From assembly GCF_001577835.2 (NCBI RefSeq), contig NC_029536.1:558001-622000 (forward strand): a DNA stretch of 64,000 bases, written 5' to 3'. The notes under the pieces were generated by a model. That model was not told the DNA's origin, ran no database searches, and saw nothing but the letters and a program-made list of their open reading frames with translations. The stretch comes from Coturnix japonica (lineage: Eukaryota > Chordata > Aves > Galliformes > Phasianidae). A program made the translations under genes and the position numbers. Below are positions 21,701 to 30,800 of this stretch, piece by piece; the stretch's first letter is position 1; each line of letters opens with the position of its first letter.

Positions 21701-22797
21701 TGCAGGATGTGTGTGGACTCTACCCGTGCTGCCTGTTCCTATGCCCATTTCCCCACCTCTCTTAAACACTGGAGCACATGTTTAGCCTTCTAGTGCCTGA
21801 ATAATCTCACTGAAGCCCACCGTAAAGTATCTTTCAGCCTGTTTTGAAGGCAATTCCACGCTGAGGAATGTCAACTCTGAAGTATACCCAGTTGTGAAAT
21901 TAAAGTTACAGCATGCTGCTTTCTATTAGCACTGCACTAGGTTAGGGCTTTGCTCAAAGATAGCAAATTAGATCTCCCAGTTAATGTGTTCGTTTTAGAA
22001 ATGTTTTTCCTGGAACACTCGGAGCTGGATGAGGTTGGAGAGCAGCATTTAAACTGATGTCACTCCACTCCTGATGAGCTCGAGCCCCACTCCCTGTGCT
22101 CTGCCATGTTATCTGAATTAGCACCGTGGTTATCCCCATGGAAATAAATTAATTAGTCGGAGCGTTGGTTGGCCAGTCCCCAGCTGCTCCTCTGGCCCTT
22201 TGTCACCCGGTCTCATAATTAATTCTGTGGATGTAGTGATGCAAACTGCAGCCTGAGGAGAGATGCTTTTACTCAGAGGTCGTTCCACGTGTAGCTGATG
22301 GCAGGAACTGAGTGCACGGAGCAGAAGGGGAGTGGGACAGAGCAGCAAGGTGTGCTGGGCTGCCCCTTGGGTGCACAGCAAAGCAGCCTAGGCTCTGTCT
22401 GACCTCAGTGCTGTTCTGTGCCTTGCAGGCCTTTGAGATCACCATCCCTGCGGGCAGTGGGAAGGGCTCCAACAAGCGCATCACCTACACCAATCCCTAC
22501 CCCACACACAGGCTGTACTTTCTGGTCACCAGCCGGCCTGATTTGCTGCAGTTCAAGGAGGACTCCTTTCAGGTACACCCCTACCCCTATAGGAGCTTCA
22601 TCAGGCCCTGTGATGCCCCCCAGCCCCTCCCCATGTGCCTGCTGTGCTGTGTGCAGGTTGCTGGTGAGGAGGTGTACACCATCGGGCTGCGCTTTGCTCC
22701 AAGTCAGAGCGTGGGTGAGGAGGAGATCCTGATCTACATCAATGACCACGAGGACAAGAACGAGGAGACCTTCTGTGTGAAGGTCATCTACTATTGA
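3658..22797 (+). CDS. NPHP4: Nephrocystin-4 (28 coding exons, complete)
   Basis: NPHP4 is a scaffold protein of the ciliary transition zone and basal body. It binds NPHP1 and RPGRIP1L/RPGRIP1 and has reported roles in planar polarity and Hippo signalling; human mutations cause nephronophthisis (family knowledge). The spliced frame 3658..22797 encodes 1380 residues against about 1426 in human, colinear from end to end. It starts like human (Met-x-x-Trp) and its first exon encodes exactly 45 residues in both, which favours ATG 3658 over the in-frame ATG at 3640. An in-frame TGA at 3607-3609 excludes earlier starts in exon 2. Highly conserved blocks include [14 protein letters not shown] (exon 6), FQFYRFPP (exon 15), WDGDSLLL (exon 16), [12 protein letters not shown] (exon 20), [14 protein letters not shown] (exon 23), [11 protein letters not shown] (exon 28) and [18 protein letters not shown] (exon 29). 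The N-terminal half carries the C2-like region and the C-terminal half the Ig/MSP-like folds of the family. Linkers in exons 11-13 and 18-19 are poorly conserved. There is no signal peptide or membrane segment. All junction phases agree; introns run from 70 to 1986 bp. Confidence 0.97.
4285..4422 (+). CDS. NPHP4: NPHP4 exon 3
   Basis: 138 nt, residues 46-91, phase 0 at both ends. It encodes [17 protein letters not shown] and ends RVLFNE, matching human FFDVTYRHFFGRTWK...RIVFNE. The acceptor follows a pyrimidine-rich tract ending CTTGCAG; the donor is GAG|GTATGG. Start of the C2-like region. Confidence 0.95.
5750..5922 (+). CDS. NPHP4: NPHP4 exon 4 (tandem donor)
   Basis: 173 nt, residues 92-149, ending in phase 2. 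It encodes [20 protein letters not shown] and [10 protein letters not shown], as in human. The donor GC|GTAGGT at 5923 is chosen because the next exon then restores [21 protein letters not shown] second GT four bases downstream (5927) would instead bring in an in-frame TAG at 5924-5926. The following intron is only 73 bp. Confidence 0.92.
5996..6060 (+). CDS. NPHP4: NPHP4 exon 5
   Basis: 65 nt, residues 149-170, phase 2 in and phase 1 out. It encodes [20 protein letters not shown], almost identical to human. The acceptor is TTTCAG and the donor GAAA|GTAAGC. Confidence 0.95.
6681..6836 (+). CDS. NPHP4: NPHP4 exon 6
   Basis: 156 nt, residues 171-222, phase 1 at both ends. It encodes [20 protein letters not shown] followed by [20 protein letters not shown], one of the best conserved blocks of the protein. 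The acceptor is TTTTGTCTAG, a TAG type. Confidence 0.96.
7352..7488 (+). CDS. NPHP4: NPHP4 exon 7
   Basis: 137 nt, residues 223-268, ending in phase 0. It encodes GDAFLKPRL and [16 protein letters not shown], matching human YPSLEKFEEELLE. The acceptor is CACTGCAG and the donor AAG|GTGATG. Confidence 0.95.
7889..8037 (+). CDS. NPHP4: NPHP4 exon 8 (NAGNAG acceptor)
   Basis: 149 nt, residues 269-317, ending in phase 2. It encodes [20 protein letters not shown] (human [20 protein letters not shown]). The acceptor reads TAGCAG, so splicing may occur after 7888 or after 7891; both keep the frame and differ by one Gln. The following intron is just 70 bp. Confidence 0.93.
8108..8222 (+). CDS. NPHP4: NPHP4 exon 9
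   Basis: 115 nt, residues 318-356, ending in phase 0. It encodes [20 protein letters not shown] and CFQLEYVI, matching human [20 protein letters not shown] and IFQLEYVF. The donor AAG|GTGGGG leads into a G-rich intron start. Confidence 0.95.
8238..8261 (+). repeat. G11 run followed by (TGG)n in intron 9
   Basis: A run of eleven G is followed by four TGG units, 16 bp inside intron 9. G-runs close to donors can act as intronic splicing enhancers. The run is also prone to sequencing and length error. Confidence 0.85.
9504..9686 (+). CDS. NPHP4: NPHP4 exon 10
   Basis: 183 nt, residues 357-417, phase 0 at both ends. It encodes [12 protein letters not shown] and [19 protein letters not shown], matching human MHMVRWAVWNPL and LPLQGGIQPNPSHCLVY. 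The first dozen residues are Ala/Gly-rich and unlike human. Confidence 0.94.
9765..9891 (+). CDS. NPHP4: NPHP4 exon 11
   Basis: 127 nt, residues 418-459, ending in phase 1. It encodes [15 protein letters not shown] (human VKQVESGTLRFQFSL) and then a low-conservation Pro/Glu/Ser-rich linker. The donor is CTGA|GTGAGT. The next intron is the longest of the gene, 1986 bp. Confidence 0.9.
11878..11924 (+). CDS. NPHP4: NPHP4 exon 12 (47-nt microexon-like)
   Basis: 47 nt, residues 460-475, phase 1 in and phase 0 out, in the variable linker. It encodes a Ser/Thr/Pro-rich segment ending Gln-Gly-Pro-Gly, aligning with human PVGPG before the next conserved block. It is called from the exact phase fit and good sites (TCTGCAG, GGG|GTGAGT), as the residues alone are weak evidence. 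Confidence 0.85.
12735..12994 (+). CDS. NPHP4: NPHP4 exon 13
   Basis: 260 nt, the longest coding exon, residues 476-561, ending in phase 2. It starts [10 protein letters not shown] (human LSISQLAASP). An Arg/Ser-rich low-complexity linker follows, then THLEADLGS and [10 protein letters not shown] (human SHLEADLSQ, LPFTPLHAPI). Confidence 0.93.
13086..13271 (+). CDS. NPHP4: NPHP4 exon 14
   Basis: 186 nt, residues 562-623, phase 2 at both ends. It encodes [18 protein letters not shown] and [15 protein letters not shown] (human LLQSSGFPEILDANKQPA, LQSNEMVLQFLAFSR). The donor is AGCAG|GTGAGG. Confidence 0.96.
13808..13995 (+). CDS. NPHP4: NPHP4 exon 15
   Basis: 188 nt, residues 624-686, ending in phase 1. 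It encodes [20 protein letters not shown] followed by RLQLV, nearly identical to human. The later part, an Ala/Gly-rich turn and LLQLNKDGT, matches human LVPVSRDGT more loosely. Confidence 0.95.
14838..14998 (+). CDS. NPHP4: NPHP4 exon 16
   Basis: 161 nt, residues 687-740, ending in phase 0. It encodes [20 protein letters not shown] and [20 protein letters not shown] (human [21 protein letters not shown]). This is part of a C2-like strand pattern. Confidence 0.96.
15576..15738 (+). CDS. NPHP4: NPHP4 exon 17
   Basis: 163 nt, residues 741-794, ending in phase 1. It encodes [20 protein letters not shown], then [24 protein letters not shown], colinear with human. It is a few residues shorter than human in the turn after YEQD. 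Confidence 0.95.
16928..17032 (+). CDS. NPHP4: NPHP4 exon 18 (variable linker)
   Basis: 105 nt, residues 795-829, phase 1 at both ends. Only the first residues (Gly-His-His-Cys, human Gly-His-Pro-Cys) are recognisably conserved; the rest is Pro/Ser/His-rich linker. Good acceptor (CCACCAG) and donor (TCTG|GTGAGT), plus the phase fit, support it. Confidence 0.87.
17137..17336 (+). CDS. NPHP4: NPHP4 exon 19
   Basis: 200 nt, residues 830-896, ending in phase 0. It encodes [20 protein letters not shown] (human QKLADVDSELAAMLL) and then a Gln/Glu-rich segment that does not resemble the Arg-rich human stretch. The flanking introns are 104 and 70 bp. Confidence 0.93.
17407..17624 (+). CDS. NPHP4: NPHP4 exon 20
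   Basis: 218 nt, residues 897-968, ending in phase 2. It encodes [32 protein letters not shown] and [11 protein letters not shown], strongly conserved with human. The start of the C-terminal Ig/MSP-like half. Confidence 0.96.
17787..17976 (+). CDS. NPHP4: NPHP4 exon 21
   Basis: 190 nt, residues 969-1032, ending in phase 0. It encodes [32 protein letters not shown] and [14 protein letters not shown] (human [44 protein letters not shown]). Confidence 0.96.
18057..18114 (+). repeat. Short direct duplication in intron 21
   Basis: A word of about 22 bp (TTTTCCATGACAAAA then ACCAAGTG) occurs at 18057-18078 and again at 18085-18114, the second copy with an 8-bp insertion. It makes up over a third of the 153-bp intron 21 and lies just before the exon 22 acceptor tract. 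It looks like a recent local slippage duplication. Confidence 0.85.
18130..18210 (+). CDS. NPHP4: NPHP4 exon 22 (27 codons, symmetric)
   Basis: 81 nt, residues 1033-1059, phase 0 at both ends. It encodes [14 protein letters not shown] and a Glu/Lys-rich rest; human has GLSNEKGMDAV here. Conservation is weak. Being symmetric, it could be skipped without a frame change. Confidence 0.88.
18327..18483 (+). CDS. NPHP4: NPHP4 exon 23
   Basis: 157 nt, residues 1060-1111, ending in phase 1. It encodes [20 protein letters not shown], then [20 protein letters not shown] and WHTLP, one of the most conserved parts of the protein. Confidence 0.97.
18780..18865 (+). CDS. NPHP4: NPHP4 exon 24
   Basis: 86 nt, residues 1112-1140, ending in phase 0. 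It encodes [20 protein letters not shown] and NVICETKNM (human [17 protein letters not shown]). The donor ATG|GTACCA is non-optimal at +4 to +6. Confidence 0.95.
19276..19296 (+). repeat. (TG)n microsatellite in intron 24
   Basis: About eight TG units. Short, probably stable to moderately variable. Confidence 0.8.
19652..19737 (+). CDS. NPHP4: NPHP4 exon 25
   Basis: 86 nt, residues 1141-1168, ending in phase 2. It encodes [20 protein letters not shown] and KTFFVAIYT (human [29 protein letters not shown]). Confidence 0.96.
20067..20238 (+). CDS. NPHP4: NPHP4 exon 26
   Basis: 172 nt, residues 1169-1226, ending in phase 0. It encodes [20 protein letters not shown] and [20 protein letters not shown] (human [40 protein letters not shown]). 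Confidence 0.97.
21160..21339 (+). CDS. NPHP4: NPHP4 exon 27
   Basis: 180 nt, residues 1227-1286, phase 0 at both ends. It encodes [40 protein letters not shown] and SK, very close to human. MSP/Ig-like strand pattern. Confidence 0.97.
22429..22572 (+). CDS. NPHP4: NPHP4 exon 28
   Basis: 144 nt, residues 1287-1334, phase 0 at both ends. It encodes [40 protein letters not shown] and QFKEDSFQ (human [48 protein letters not shown]). Confidence 0.97.
22657..22797 (+). CDS. NPHP4: NPHP4 exon 29, C terminus and stop
   Basis: 46 codons plus TGA at 22795-22797, residues 1335-1380. It encodes [40 protein letters not shown], identical to human at nearly every position except the last residue. This is the terminal part of the MSP-like domain. 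Intron 28 is 84 bp. Confidence 0.97.
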   Translation, partial: VAGEEVYTIGLRFAPSQSVGEEEILIYINDHEDKNEETFCVKVIYY

Positions 22798-23235
22798 GGC
22801 CATGGCACGGCTCCTGGTCCTCGTTTGGGCAATGCACTGAGCTCCACAATGAGCACAGCACTGTGCAGGTAAAGGGACTGGGCCTGCTTCTCACCTCACC
22901 CCATTGAGCATTGGGGTCCCTCTGGCCCTATAGGAGCCCCATGGTGAGTATGAGACCTGGGCTGCCCTGTGCTCAGAGTGGGGGTGGAGGAATGTTTGCT
23001 AACTGTGCCACAACTGCAGAAGGTCTTAATTCTTGTGAAACGTTTTGAACGTTTTATTATAAGGTTTTTTGGTTTTTTTGAGTCTTTGTGTGTTTTTTTA
23101 ACTTAAAGTTTACAAGATATTTCTAAACTATTTTATGCCAACATCAAATGTTGCACAAACGAATCGTTGTTTGGAGTTGGTAAAGCTTTTGTACTCTTTT
23201 TAGATCAATAAAGTTTGCTACTTAGCTCTGACAGC
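22798..23235 (+). other. NPHP4: NPHP4 3' untranslated region
   Basis: This is non-coding sequence from the stop to the expected cleavage site, about 430 nt. Its last 200 nt are T-rich (several long T runs at 23065-23100) and then turn A/T-mixed. The end is inferred from the polyadenylation signal. Confidence 0.8.
23207..23212 (+). terminator. NPHP4: NPHP4 polyadenylation signal AATAAA
   Basis: A perfect AATAAA lies about 410 nt after the stop codon; cleavage is expected near 23225-23240. No other AATAAA occurs between the stop and this point. Confidence 0.85.
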
Positions 23236-23239
23236 ATCA

Positions 23240-26200
23240 TGATCTTCCCTTCTGTGGACAGGGCCCTCCCTATAGCACCAAACCCTCCTGGGAGGGGGGG
23301 GGATGCTTGTGGTCCCCCCACCCAATGTGGTGTCAACCCATGTAGGTCCCAGTACTTATGGGCAGATCACGCCCTGTATCACATCTATGACTGAAGAGCA
23401 ATGGCCCTCCCGCAATCTGTTTTAATCTTGTTTGCTAAAAAGCTCCCGTTCTCCCTCACTACTTTACTTACACCGCGTTTATTTCTGTTAAGTCACAGTC
23501 ATTAGTACCCAGAAAACATCAAGCAGCACCTAATTTTCTGATAGCTCCACTTTACTTAATGGATTAGAAGGAAGCGGCCGGCCCTGCTGGATTTTAATTT
23601 ATCTGCCCCTTCTTACAGTGCTGACTTGTTTGGCCTTGATGTAACTATTGGAAATCCACGGTGAGTTCTATTGAGGAGAAGATTCATTGTGCAGAGGGGG
23701 GAAAAAGGAGATAACAAAATCAGCTGCCCTCCCACCAGCACCGGCCCCTTTCTCCCTTTGGCCCCATGGGGTGGGTGTGCACGTGGCACACAATTGCTTG
23801 TTGTGGTTTATTAGTGTGATGATATTGGTAGCCCTGTTGAAGCTGTGTGCTGGGTTACTGTGCTTCCTTAGGACTGATGGGAAATGACAGCTCGTATTTG
23901 AAGAAATTATTGCTCTGTCTCCAGTGCAGAGAAGAGGTGCCTCTGTTGGGTTATTAAAGTCGATTAGGTGAAAATTTTTCATGACGTTTTTGTATAATAA
24001 TGCTTCTTAAGGATTATCAATGACTTGCTGCTTTATCCTTGGCTGCTATAGAGGGGAAGGTCCATAGGTCCCCCATTCTAAAGGGGAAATGCAGATCACA
24101 ACTGCGCTCCCTTTCCCCCCCCCCCCCAGAATGCATTCCATACAGTATGCAAAGTACCATAAATCATTATAGGGCTTTAACATCCCCTTCTGCTGCCTAT
24201 TAGTTTGTTCTCACTACATTAGCTTTAATTAAGCTGTACTTTCTTTGAACTTAAAGGGAAGCTCTCAGGCCAGTTAGGAGCGGGTTTAAGGGCACTGGAG
24301 GGGCAGTGCTGCTCCTGTGGGCTCTGCACAGCCCTGAGATGGTGATGGCAGGAGTGGTTATGGTGCTTTTGTTCATGCTTACTAATGAAGTTGTCCCCCT
24401 TAATGACATCACCGCGTGCTTAACGTGCGACTGATTCTTCTCCCGATGTTTCTTGAGGAATGCAAATGAAGCGCTCAGAGCGACTCTTTAACGGAGGTAA
24501 TTTCATAGGGGTCGAGCGAAGGTTGCGGGATTGACTGGAGGTGAGAGAAGGAACTCTCTGAAGCTCTGCCAGGTGCTTAATCCAACCTTTGGGGCTGCCC
24601 ACCTCTCATACAGATTCTGCTCTGCCCTCCCTTTGCGGCTGTCTCGGTTGTGTTTGCAGGAGTTGCTCTGAAGCATCCAAAGCAGAGAGAAGGCACCGAG
24701 CAAACCCTCCGTCCAACTGTTTCATCAGGAGCATCACTTCAAGTGGGGGTTAATTAGTTAATTATCTGCTTTCATATTTATGCCCACGTCTATTTTTATG
24801 TGCATAAATGTGGATGGAAATAACCAGAGCCCTATAAAGAGCAGAATAAAGGGGAGGATCCTACACCACACCCCAATTCCCCCATCCTGGGCTTTTGAGA
24901 GGAAAAATGCATCAAAATTCATTTGCTTACCCAGGCAGGACGTGGCTGCAGAGCATCACTTGAACTTTACCTATCAAGCAGAACAAATAACGTGTTGGTG
25001 ATTCCCTTTGGAAGCCCAAATATTGTCTCTGGTGCATGATCAGGCACAATCCCTGCTGTGCTCCGTCCCGGTTCAGCACTCATAGATGTGGGTTTACAGT
25101 GTTGGTTTTTCCCATGCTCTACACCGCCCATGTGGGGTTAGAAATAAAAACATTGCCTGGTGCTGCTGTGCTGTAATTAATCACTGTGTGGACGTGTAGT
25201 GAGGGAGCGACCTTGCATTGCCTGGCTCAAGGGTAGAGGGATTTCCCTTCTGAGTGTGGATGCAGCCCTTCCCAGCTCTAGAGGTCGGCAGTTATCTGCT
25301 ATGGGAGAGCACCTCTGCTCAGTGCACCAGCATTGAGTGCATCTAAAATGGGCTTCTCAAAGAGGGGAGGTGGAGCTCCCCAGCCCTGGAGCCCGACCTG
25401 CTCCGGCTGTGCTGCTCAGGTGTGAGCAGGGAATGTTCCAGGTGCTGGTAGGAGAGCACCGAAGAGCTCTGGCTCTTAAGATAAGCAGCCAGGAGTGGTG
25501 TAATTACTTCCCGTCAGGTTAGAAGATTAAAACAGCCTATCTCTGCCAAGGCAGCTGAATGCAGCTGGCCTCTCCAATCAAGCTGGTTTAGAATGCTGCT
25601 TGCTGGGGAGGCTGCCCACCTCCCCCCATCCCATACTCCTGTCCCAAACCAGTGGTGTTTCACTAGGAAACTCCTGGCATCATTTTTCCTCCAGCCTGGT
25701 GCAAGGGTGCTATCAAAGCTGCTCCAGTGTGCCCTATGCTTGCACTGCAGCCACCTCTGTGAGTGTGGTGGGGGTGAAAGCTCAGCTTTAAGCAATAGGT
25801 TGGTATTGAATTGAGCCTTTCTGATGGATGCTATGAGAGATGGAAGTGCTCAGAGACTTGGAGGTTCAGGGAGCCATGTCCCACCAGGCAGCCATCCCAT
25901 AATACGAACTTCCTCGGTGCCAGACATCACACTGAGTTCCAAGAAGGCTCTTTGCCCATAAAGGCCCCTGATGGCCCCTTAATCCCATCCCCTGCTGTGT
26001 CGCATCGGGGGCTGAGAGCCGCTAAACGCTCACACAGCGCAGTGGGAGAAGGGCTATTTCTGGATGGAAGTGGTGCCGGTCTCAGATTTGTCTTATAAGA
26101 AAGGATGAGAAAAGGGGGAAAGAGGGAAAAAAAAGGGGGCACAGCTCTGAAAAACAAACCCAAAACTTTCGGCTCGTCCCTGGGGGGCATTTGCATGAGG

Positions 26201-27720
26201 AAGGGGGCACAGGATTGAGCTGAGCTCCTGGGCAGGTGTTATAGAGAGAGGGGGGAGGAGATCAACAGTGTGGATGGGGGGAGCTGCGTCGTTTTCTTCT
26301 CCCTTTCTGAGGATGAAATTGAGAAAACCCGATCTGAACAAAAGCTCACCGTGGTGTCAGCTGGGAGCCTGCCAGTGTTGGAATAAGATGTTACCGGGTA
26401 TCTTTATTAGTTCAAATGGGTATTCAGATTGCCTGCCAAATTGAACGATGAGAGACTTGTTGGAAAATGGCACCGCAACATCAAGCAAACGTTCTCCAAT
26501 CTGTTAACGAGCCTTTGCTGTGCAGGGCAGCTGTGTGCATTGGGAGCTATGAGGGTGGCTGGGTGCAGGGGGGCAGCCATGGAGGGGCCTTCCTCCATCT
26601 GCATCATCATCCTCACCTCCCCAGCTAGCAGTCTTCATGTGCTGCTCATGGCAGAGAGCACATTGTAAAGCCCCTATGCCAATGAGCTCCAGAGCCACCA
26701 ATGGAACCTTCTCACAGAGCTGGTACTGAGCATCCTGGTCAATACACAGAGCAATTACACCCCAGTACATCATTTCATCAATCAATGACAAGCAGGGGAT
26801 GGCTGTGAGATGGCAGTGATGTGGGGCCCAGGTGCCCCTCCAGGGCTTTGCTCACCCCTCTTGCAGAAAGGTGCTGCTCTGAACAGATTTTCCACGTCAG
26901 GAATCAGAGAAATTAGGTGTTATAATGTTTTGCCCTGGCATTTCCAGCTGGAAGTGTTGTGATTTTCGAGTCTGAAATGAGTTTTTATTTTCAAATGCAT
27001 TATTCATTTGCTTTAAAAGGTCAAAATCTGAGTGAAATGCTTTGGTTCACCTGAGACGAATCTATTTGGGTTTGGCTTTGCAGGCACATGGTGGATCGAT
27101 GGCTCTGGGCAGAGCCCACTCTGCATCACCCAGCACAGGGGGCCAATGGGCAATGGGGCTGTGCCAGGGCAGGGCTCATCTCCCCACCTCCTCTGAGCAC
27201 ATGACGTGAAGTGCATGGAAGCCTTCAGCCATTGCTCACAATGATTATCTCAAGGTTTTCCTTGACTGTGACCTTTCCATCCTCTTGTTCCCATCCAGGA
27301 CCCAGCAGTGCCCACCCAGATTTGCCTGTTAGCATTTGTAGGCTTTGATTTGGAAGTCTCAGATACATCGCCCCCGATTACAGGAACGGTTGCTGAAAAA
27401 CTGTGCAAGATGACTCCAGGGAACCATTGGGCTTCACGGAGGAGAAATATTTGCTGGTGGTAATTATATATTAGCTTTAAGACAACCAAATTATTTCTGA
27501 AGTGACAGAGCATTATGGACATGGTCAGCATTGCTTTCAGCTCTAATTCACGGCTCGCAGGAAGGGAGCAGGCAAACTGGGAAGTGACATTAATTGCGGC
27601 CCAATTCATTTCCCTGCATGGAGAGCCACAGCTAATCTCCTTAAAAGAAAAATGGTTTAATCTGAAAGGGCTGTGGGGGATGATTTGTGAACCTGGAGGG
27701 AAGCGAGGCAGCGGGTGGCA
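23240..27720. other. Intergenic, no gene; candidate regulatory DNA
   Basis: AT-rich unique sequence without a credible exon. It contains a C-run at 24113-24128 and perfect POU octamers at 24460-24467 and 26189-26196. The stretch 24415-24545 has several CpGs around the first octamer and looks like an enhancer-type element, though conservation cannot be judged from one sequence. No tRNA or other RNA gene was recognised. Confidence 0.5.
24460..24467 (+). promoter_or_regulatory. POU octamer ATGCAAAT
   Basis: A perfect octamer in a locally CpG-containing stretch. Its flank, GAAGCGCT, is nearly repeated after the octamer at 31408 (GAAGTGCT). Confidence 0.35.
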
Positions 27721-27862
27721 GTCCCAGGGCTGAGCTGTGGTCCCAGGGCTGAGCTGTGGTCCCAGGGCTGAGCTCTGGTCCCAGGGCTTGGTGGCACCAA
27801 GCAGGGTTCAGTGGTCCCAGGGCTTGGTGGCCCCAGGGCTCAGCAATCACAGGGCTTGATGG
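27721..27862. repeat. 19-bp minisatellite (GTCCCAGGGCTGAGCTGTG)
   Basis: Three near-perfect 19-bp copies at 27721, 27740 and 27759 are followed by degenerate GTCCCAGGGCTTGGTGG-type copies to about 27862, then a C-run. It is non-coding and probably length-variable. Confidence 0.9.
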
Positions 27863-30800
27863 TCCAGCCCCCCCCCCAGGACACAGACCCACAGGCAGCC
27901 CCCAGTCTGCAGCTCCCAGGACCTGCAGTGCTTGAAGTGGAGGAGTGATTCATGTTTCCATCCCTCCAGAAGGAATAAGTGTGGAATATTGATCAGGCTG
28001 ATTACCATGCGCTCACGTCCCCTGGAAGTTCGTGCCCCACAGTGCTCTAAAGTGAGGAGTATAATGTTCTACTGCAGAGAAAAGTCCCTTTCTGGTTATT
28101 AACATTTAGCTCAAATACAGCAAAGCAGTCCCAACATTTGAATTTGGAAGGTTTATTCCCCATTTCTCCCACACATCTTCCTGAAAGCATACCAGCGACT
28201 TGATAAAAAACTGATTTAATGGCTACAAAACCCGGAGATAAAACTACTCTTAATGGCTTTCTTTGAGATCAAGGCTGTCAAATACCGGGCTCAAAATCTT
28301 TTATACAACAAGAGCAACTATATTAAGTGCACTCAATCAAAACCAGGCTGAAGGTTCTATAAATGAAACAATGGCTGTAGGAAATGCATTTTATTAACAT
28401 CTCCAAGAGAAAGCAGAGGAGATGAAGAGCCCCAGAACTGCCTGCTGCCGTGCTCCCATTCATCCAGGATGGATGGAATGAGGAAGGCATCTTCACTGCA
28501 CATCCTTGCTATGTGATCTGGCCCTGTTTAGAAGGGCTGGGGGAGCCATGGGATGGGCTCACAGGATAATAGTTGGTTTGTACCCTGCTTTTCTCCAGCT
28601 TGAAACCCCTCCTGATCACTCATTATGAAATGTATGAGTTTATCTTTGAAGTCTCATTCTGAGGACGTTCTTTCTCCTCCTCCCGTCAGCCCCATTTATT
28701 GGCTCTTGTAAATGTATTCAGCCAGCTCTGGATGCATGAAGAGAGTGGACTGCGCCAGAAGGTTTGGCTTATCAAATGTCACGCAGATCTTATCTCAAGG
28801 GAAAAATACTTCGATAATTAAATTAAATGAAAAGTCCCCGAATAAAAGCCCGGGAGGCTGCGGTCTTCTGTTTATCTCCAAAGTACAAATAGAATTGCAA
28901 ATGGGGAAGGAAGATGCCAGAAGTCCACGTCAGGTCTCTGGTACTTTTACTGCGCATTTCTGTGTGTCACAGAGTATTTTGCACTTTCATGCTGATTTTC
29001 TCTATAGAAATGATTCCTTTCTATAGGAAGCTTGGGCAGGAGACCCAGCTGGGTGTGCTACAGAGGATAGAGCTGCACTGTTACCATGCATTGCTTCAGA
29101 TATCTCCTATGGCTGGGAATATCCCAGCACCTCGGCTGGGTCACCTTTCCCATCTGAAGCCATGTCACCAGGGGTTCTGTAACAGCCGTGCCCTGCTGTT
29201 AAACCTGCTTTGCTGAAGAAAGGCTGTAAAAGGAAATTGATCATAAAAGCAGCCCTCTGCTTTTACTGCTGCTTTCAGCTCCCTTTGGGACAGAGGCTGA
29301 AATTTACACCTGCTGCTGTGGGATAAACAGGAGGATTAGGGTTAGGTGAGGATTCACTGCAGGGCTGGGCCCCAGCAGAGCCGTGTGGGTGCTGTGGCAC
29401 TGCTGATACCCACAGTGCCCCTATTCCAGTGCTGCCAAAAGGGAAATGCTTTGGGGTGATGGCCTCAGTGCCCCCTCATATCACATTAACAAACAAATCC
29501 GGGACAACTAAAGGCTCTTTGTGGATAAATAGCACATAGAAAAGAGGGGCTAAATTAATAACATAAATCATCGCTGCGAGCGGCTCGCCCTGCTCCGCGC
29601 AGTGCCTTCCAGTAGCAGGTTTCGTAGCCTAATTGTATCAGCTACTCTTTTGGCACCCATTTGCTGCGAACCATCCCACCCCTGCTGCTTCTTAATGCAG
29701 CTAATCTCCTGTTGATTATTCCCAGGGTCTCAGCCAAATAAGCACTTCAAATTAAAGCCTTCCCTGCAGCTCCGATTGGGTTTCCATAGAGATCAGAGTG
29801 GGGTGCTGCATCCTCACCACTGAGAGGCACTGCTGTGAGCATCCCTGGGCCCCCACCCCTGGCTACTGCCATCCTCTCACTGCCCACCCCCAGGTGCCCA
29901 TCCCTGTAGGCATGAAGTTGAGTTCCTGTCCCAAATCAGACCAGATCCCCACTGACTCCAATAAAGCAGTCTGTGAAGCAGTGCCAGTCTGCAGGAGGGA
30001 CTGTCCCAGTGTTCAGGCACACAGAGCATCTTTCTCTGAAGGATGAATGGGCCTTATAGTCTGGAATAGGTTTGCTGGGGTGTGTGTGTGCATGGAGCAG
30101 AGTGCCATGGCAGGATGTCTCCGGAGCACTGCACACCTCATGGTGTTGTGACAGCAGAGGTGCCCTTGTGTGCACAGCCGAGTTGGCAAATAGCTGTTAG
30201 ATGGAGGGGATGATCGTAATTACAGGAACAAAATAGTTATTAATGCGCTAATTTACCTGGGAACCAGACTTTATGTAATTACACTCCAGGATCAAGATAA
30301 GGTTAATGCATTTACCTTCCTGGATATTTATAGATGTTTTACAATCGCTCTCCTTTGAGCACCGCGGCACAGAGCAGAGGCACTGGGAGCTCATTTGTGG
30401 CTGTGGGACTGGGAGCAAGAGCCCACCAGCAGCAACGCAGCGTTAGGAAGGAACTTTGCAAACACCTCCCAGCTGCTGTATGAGTCTGTGCAGCCCCCAT
30501 GCCCTGGGAGAGCTTCACCTGTAGTGATGGCTGGGAGATGCTGCATCCTTTGGAAATCCCTGCTCCAGCAGTGATGGCAGCGAGGGTCCTAGAAACACCA
30601 GGATAGAAAAGGATGGGGTGTGGAAAGCTCAGCCCCCCCCCCCACTGTCCCCATGTCCCCAGTGCCTGGCACTGCTGGCAGCTGCTTTGCTGCATGTCAC
30701 ACCATGTGGTGCTGCTCCCCGTCACCATCCGCTCGCTGCGCACTCCGCATGGCCGCCCTGCAGCGTCGGCTCCCAGGCTGCTTGCGAGCATCTGAGTGGT

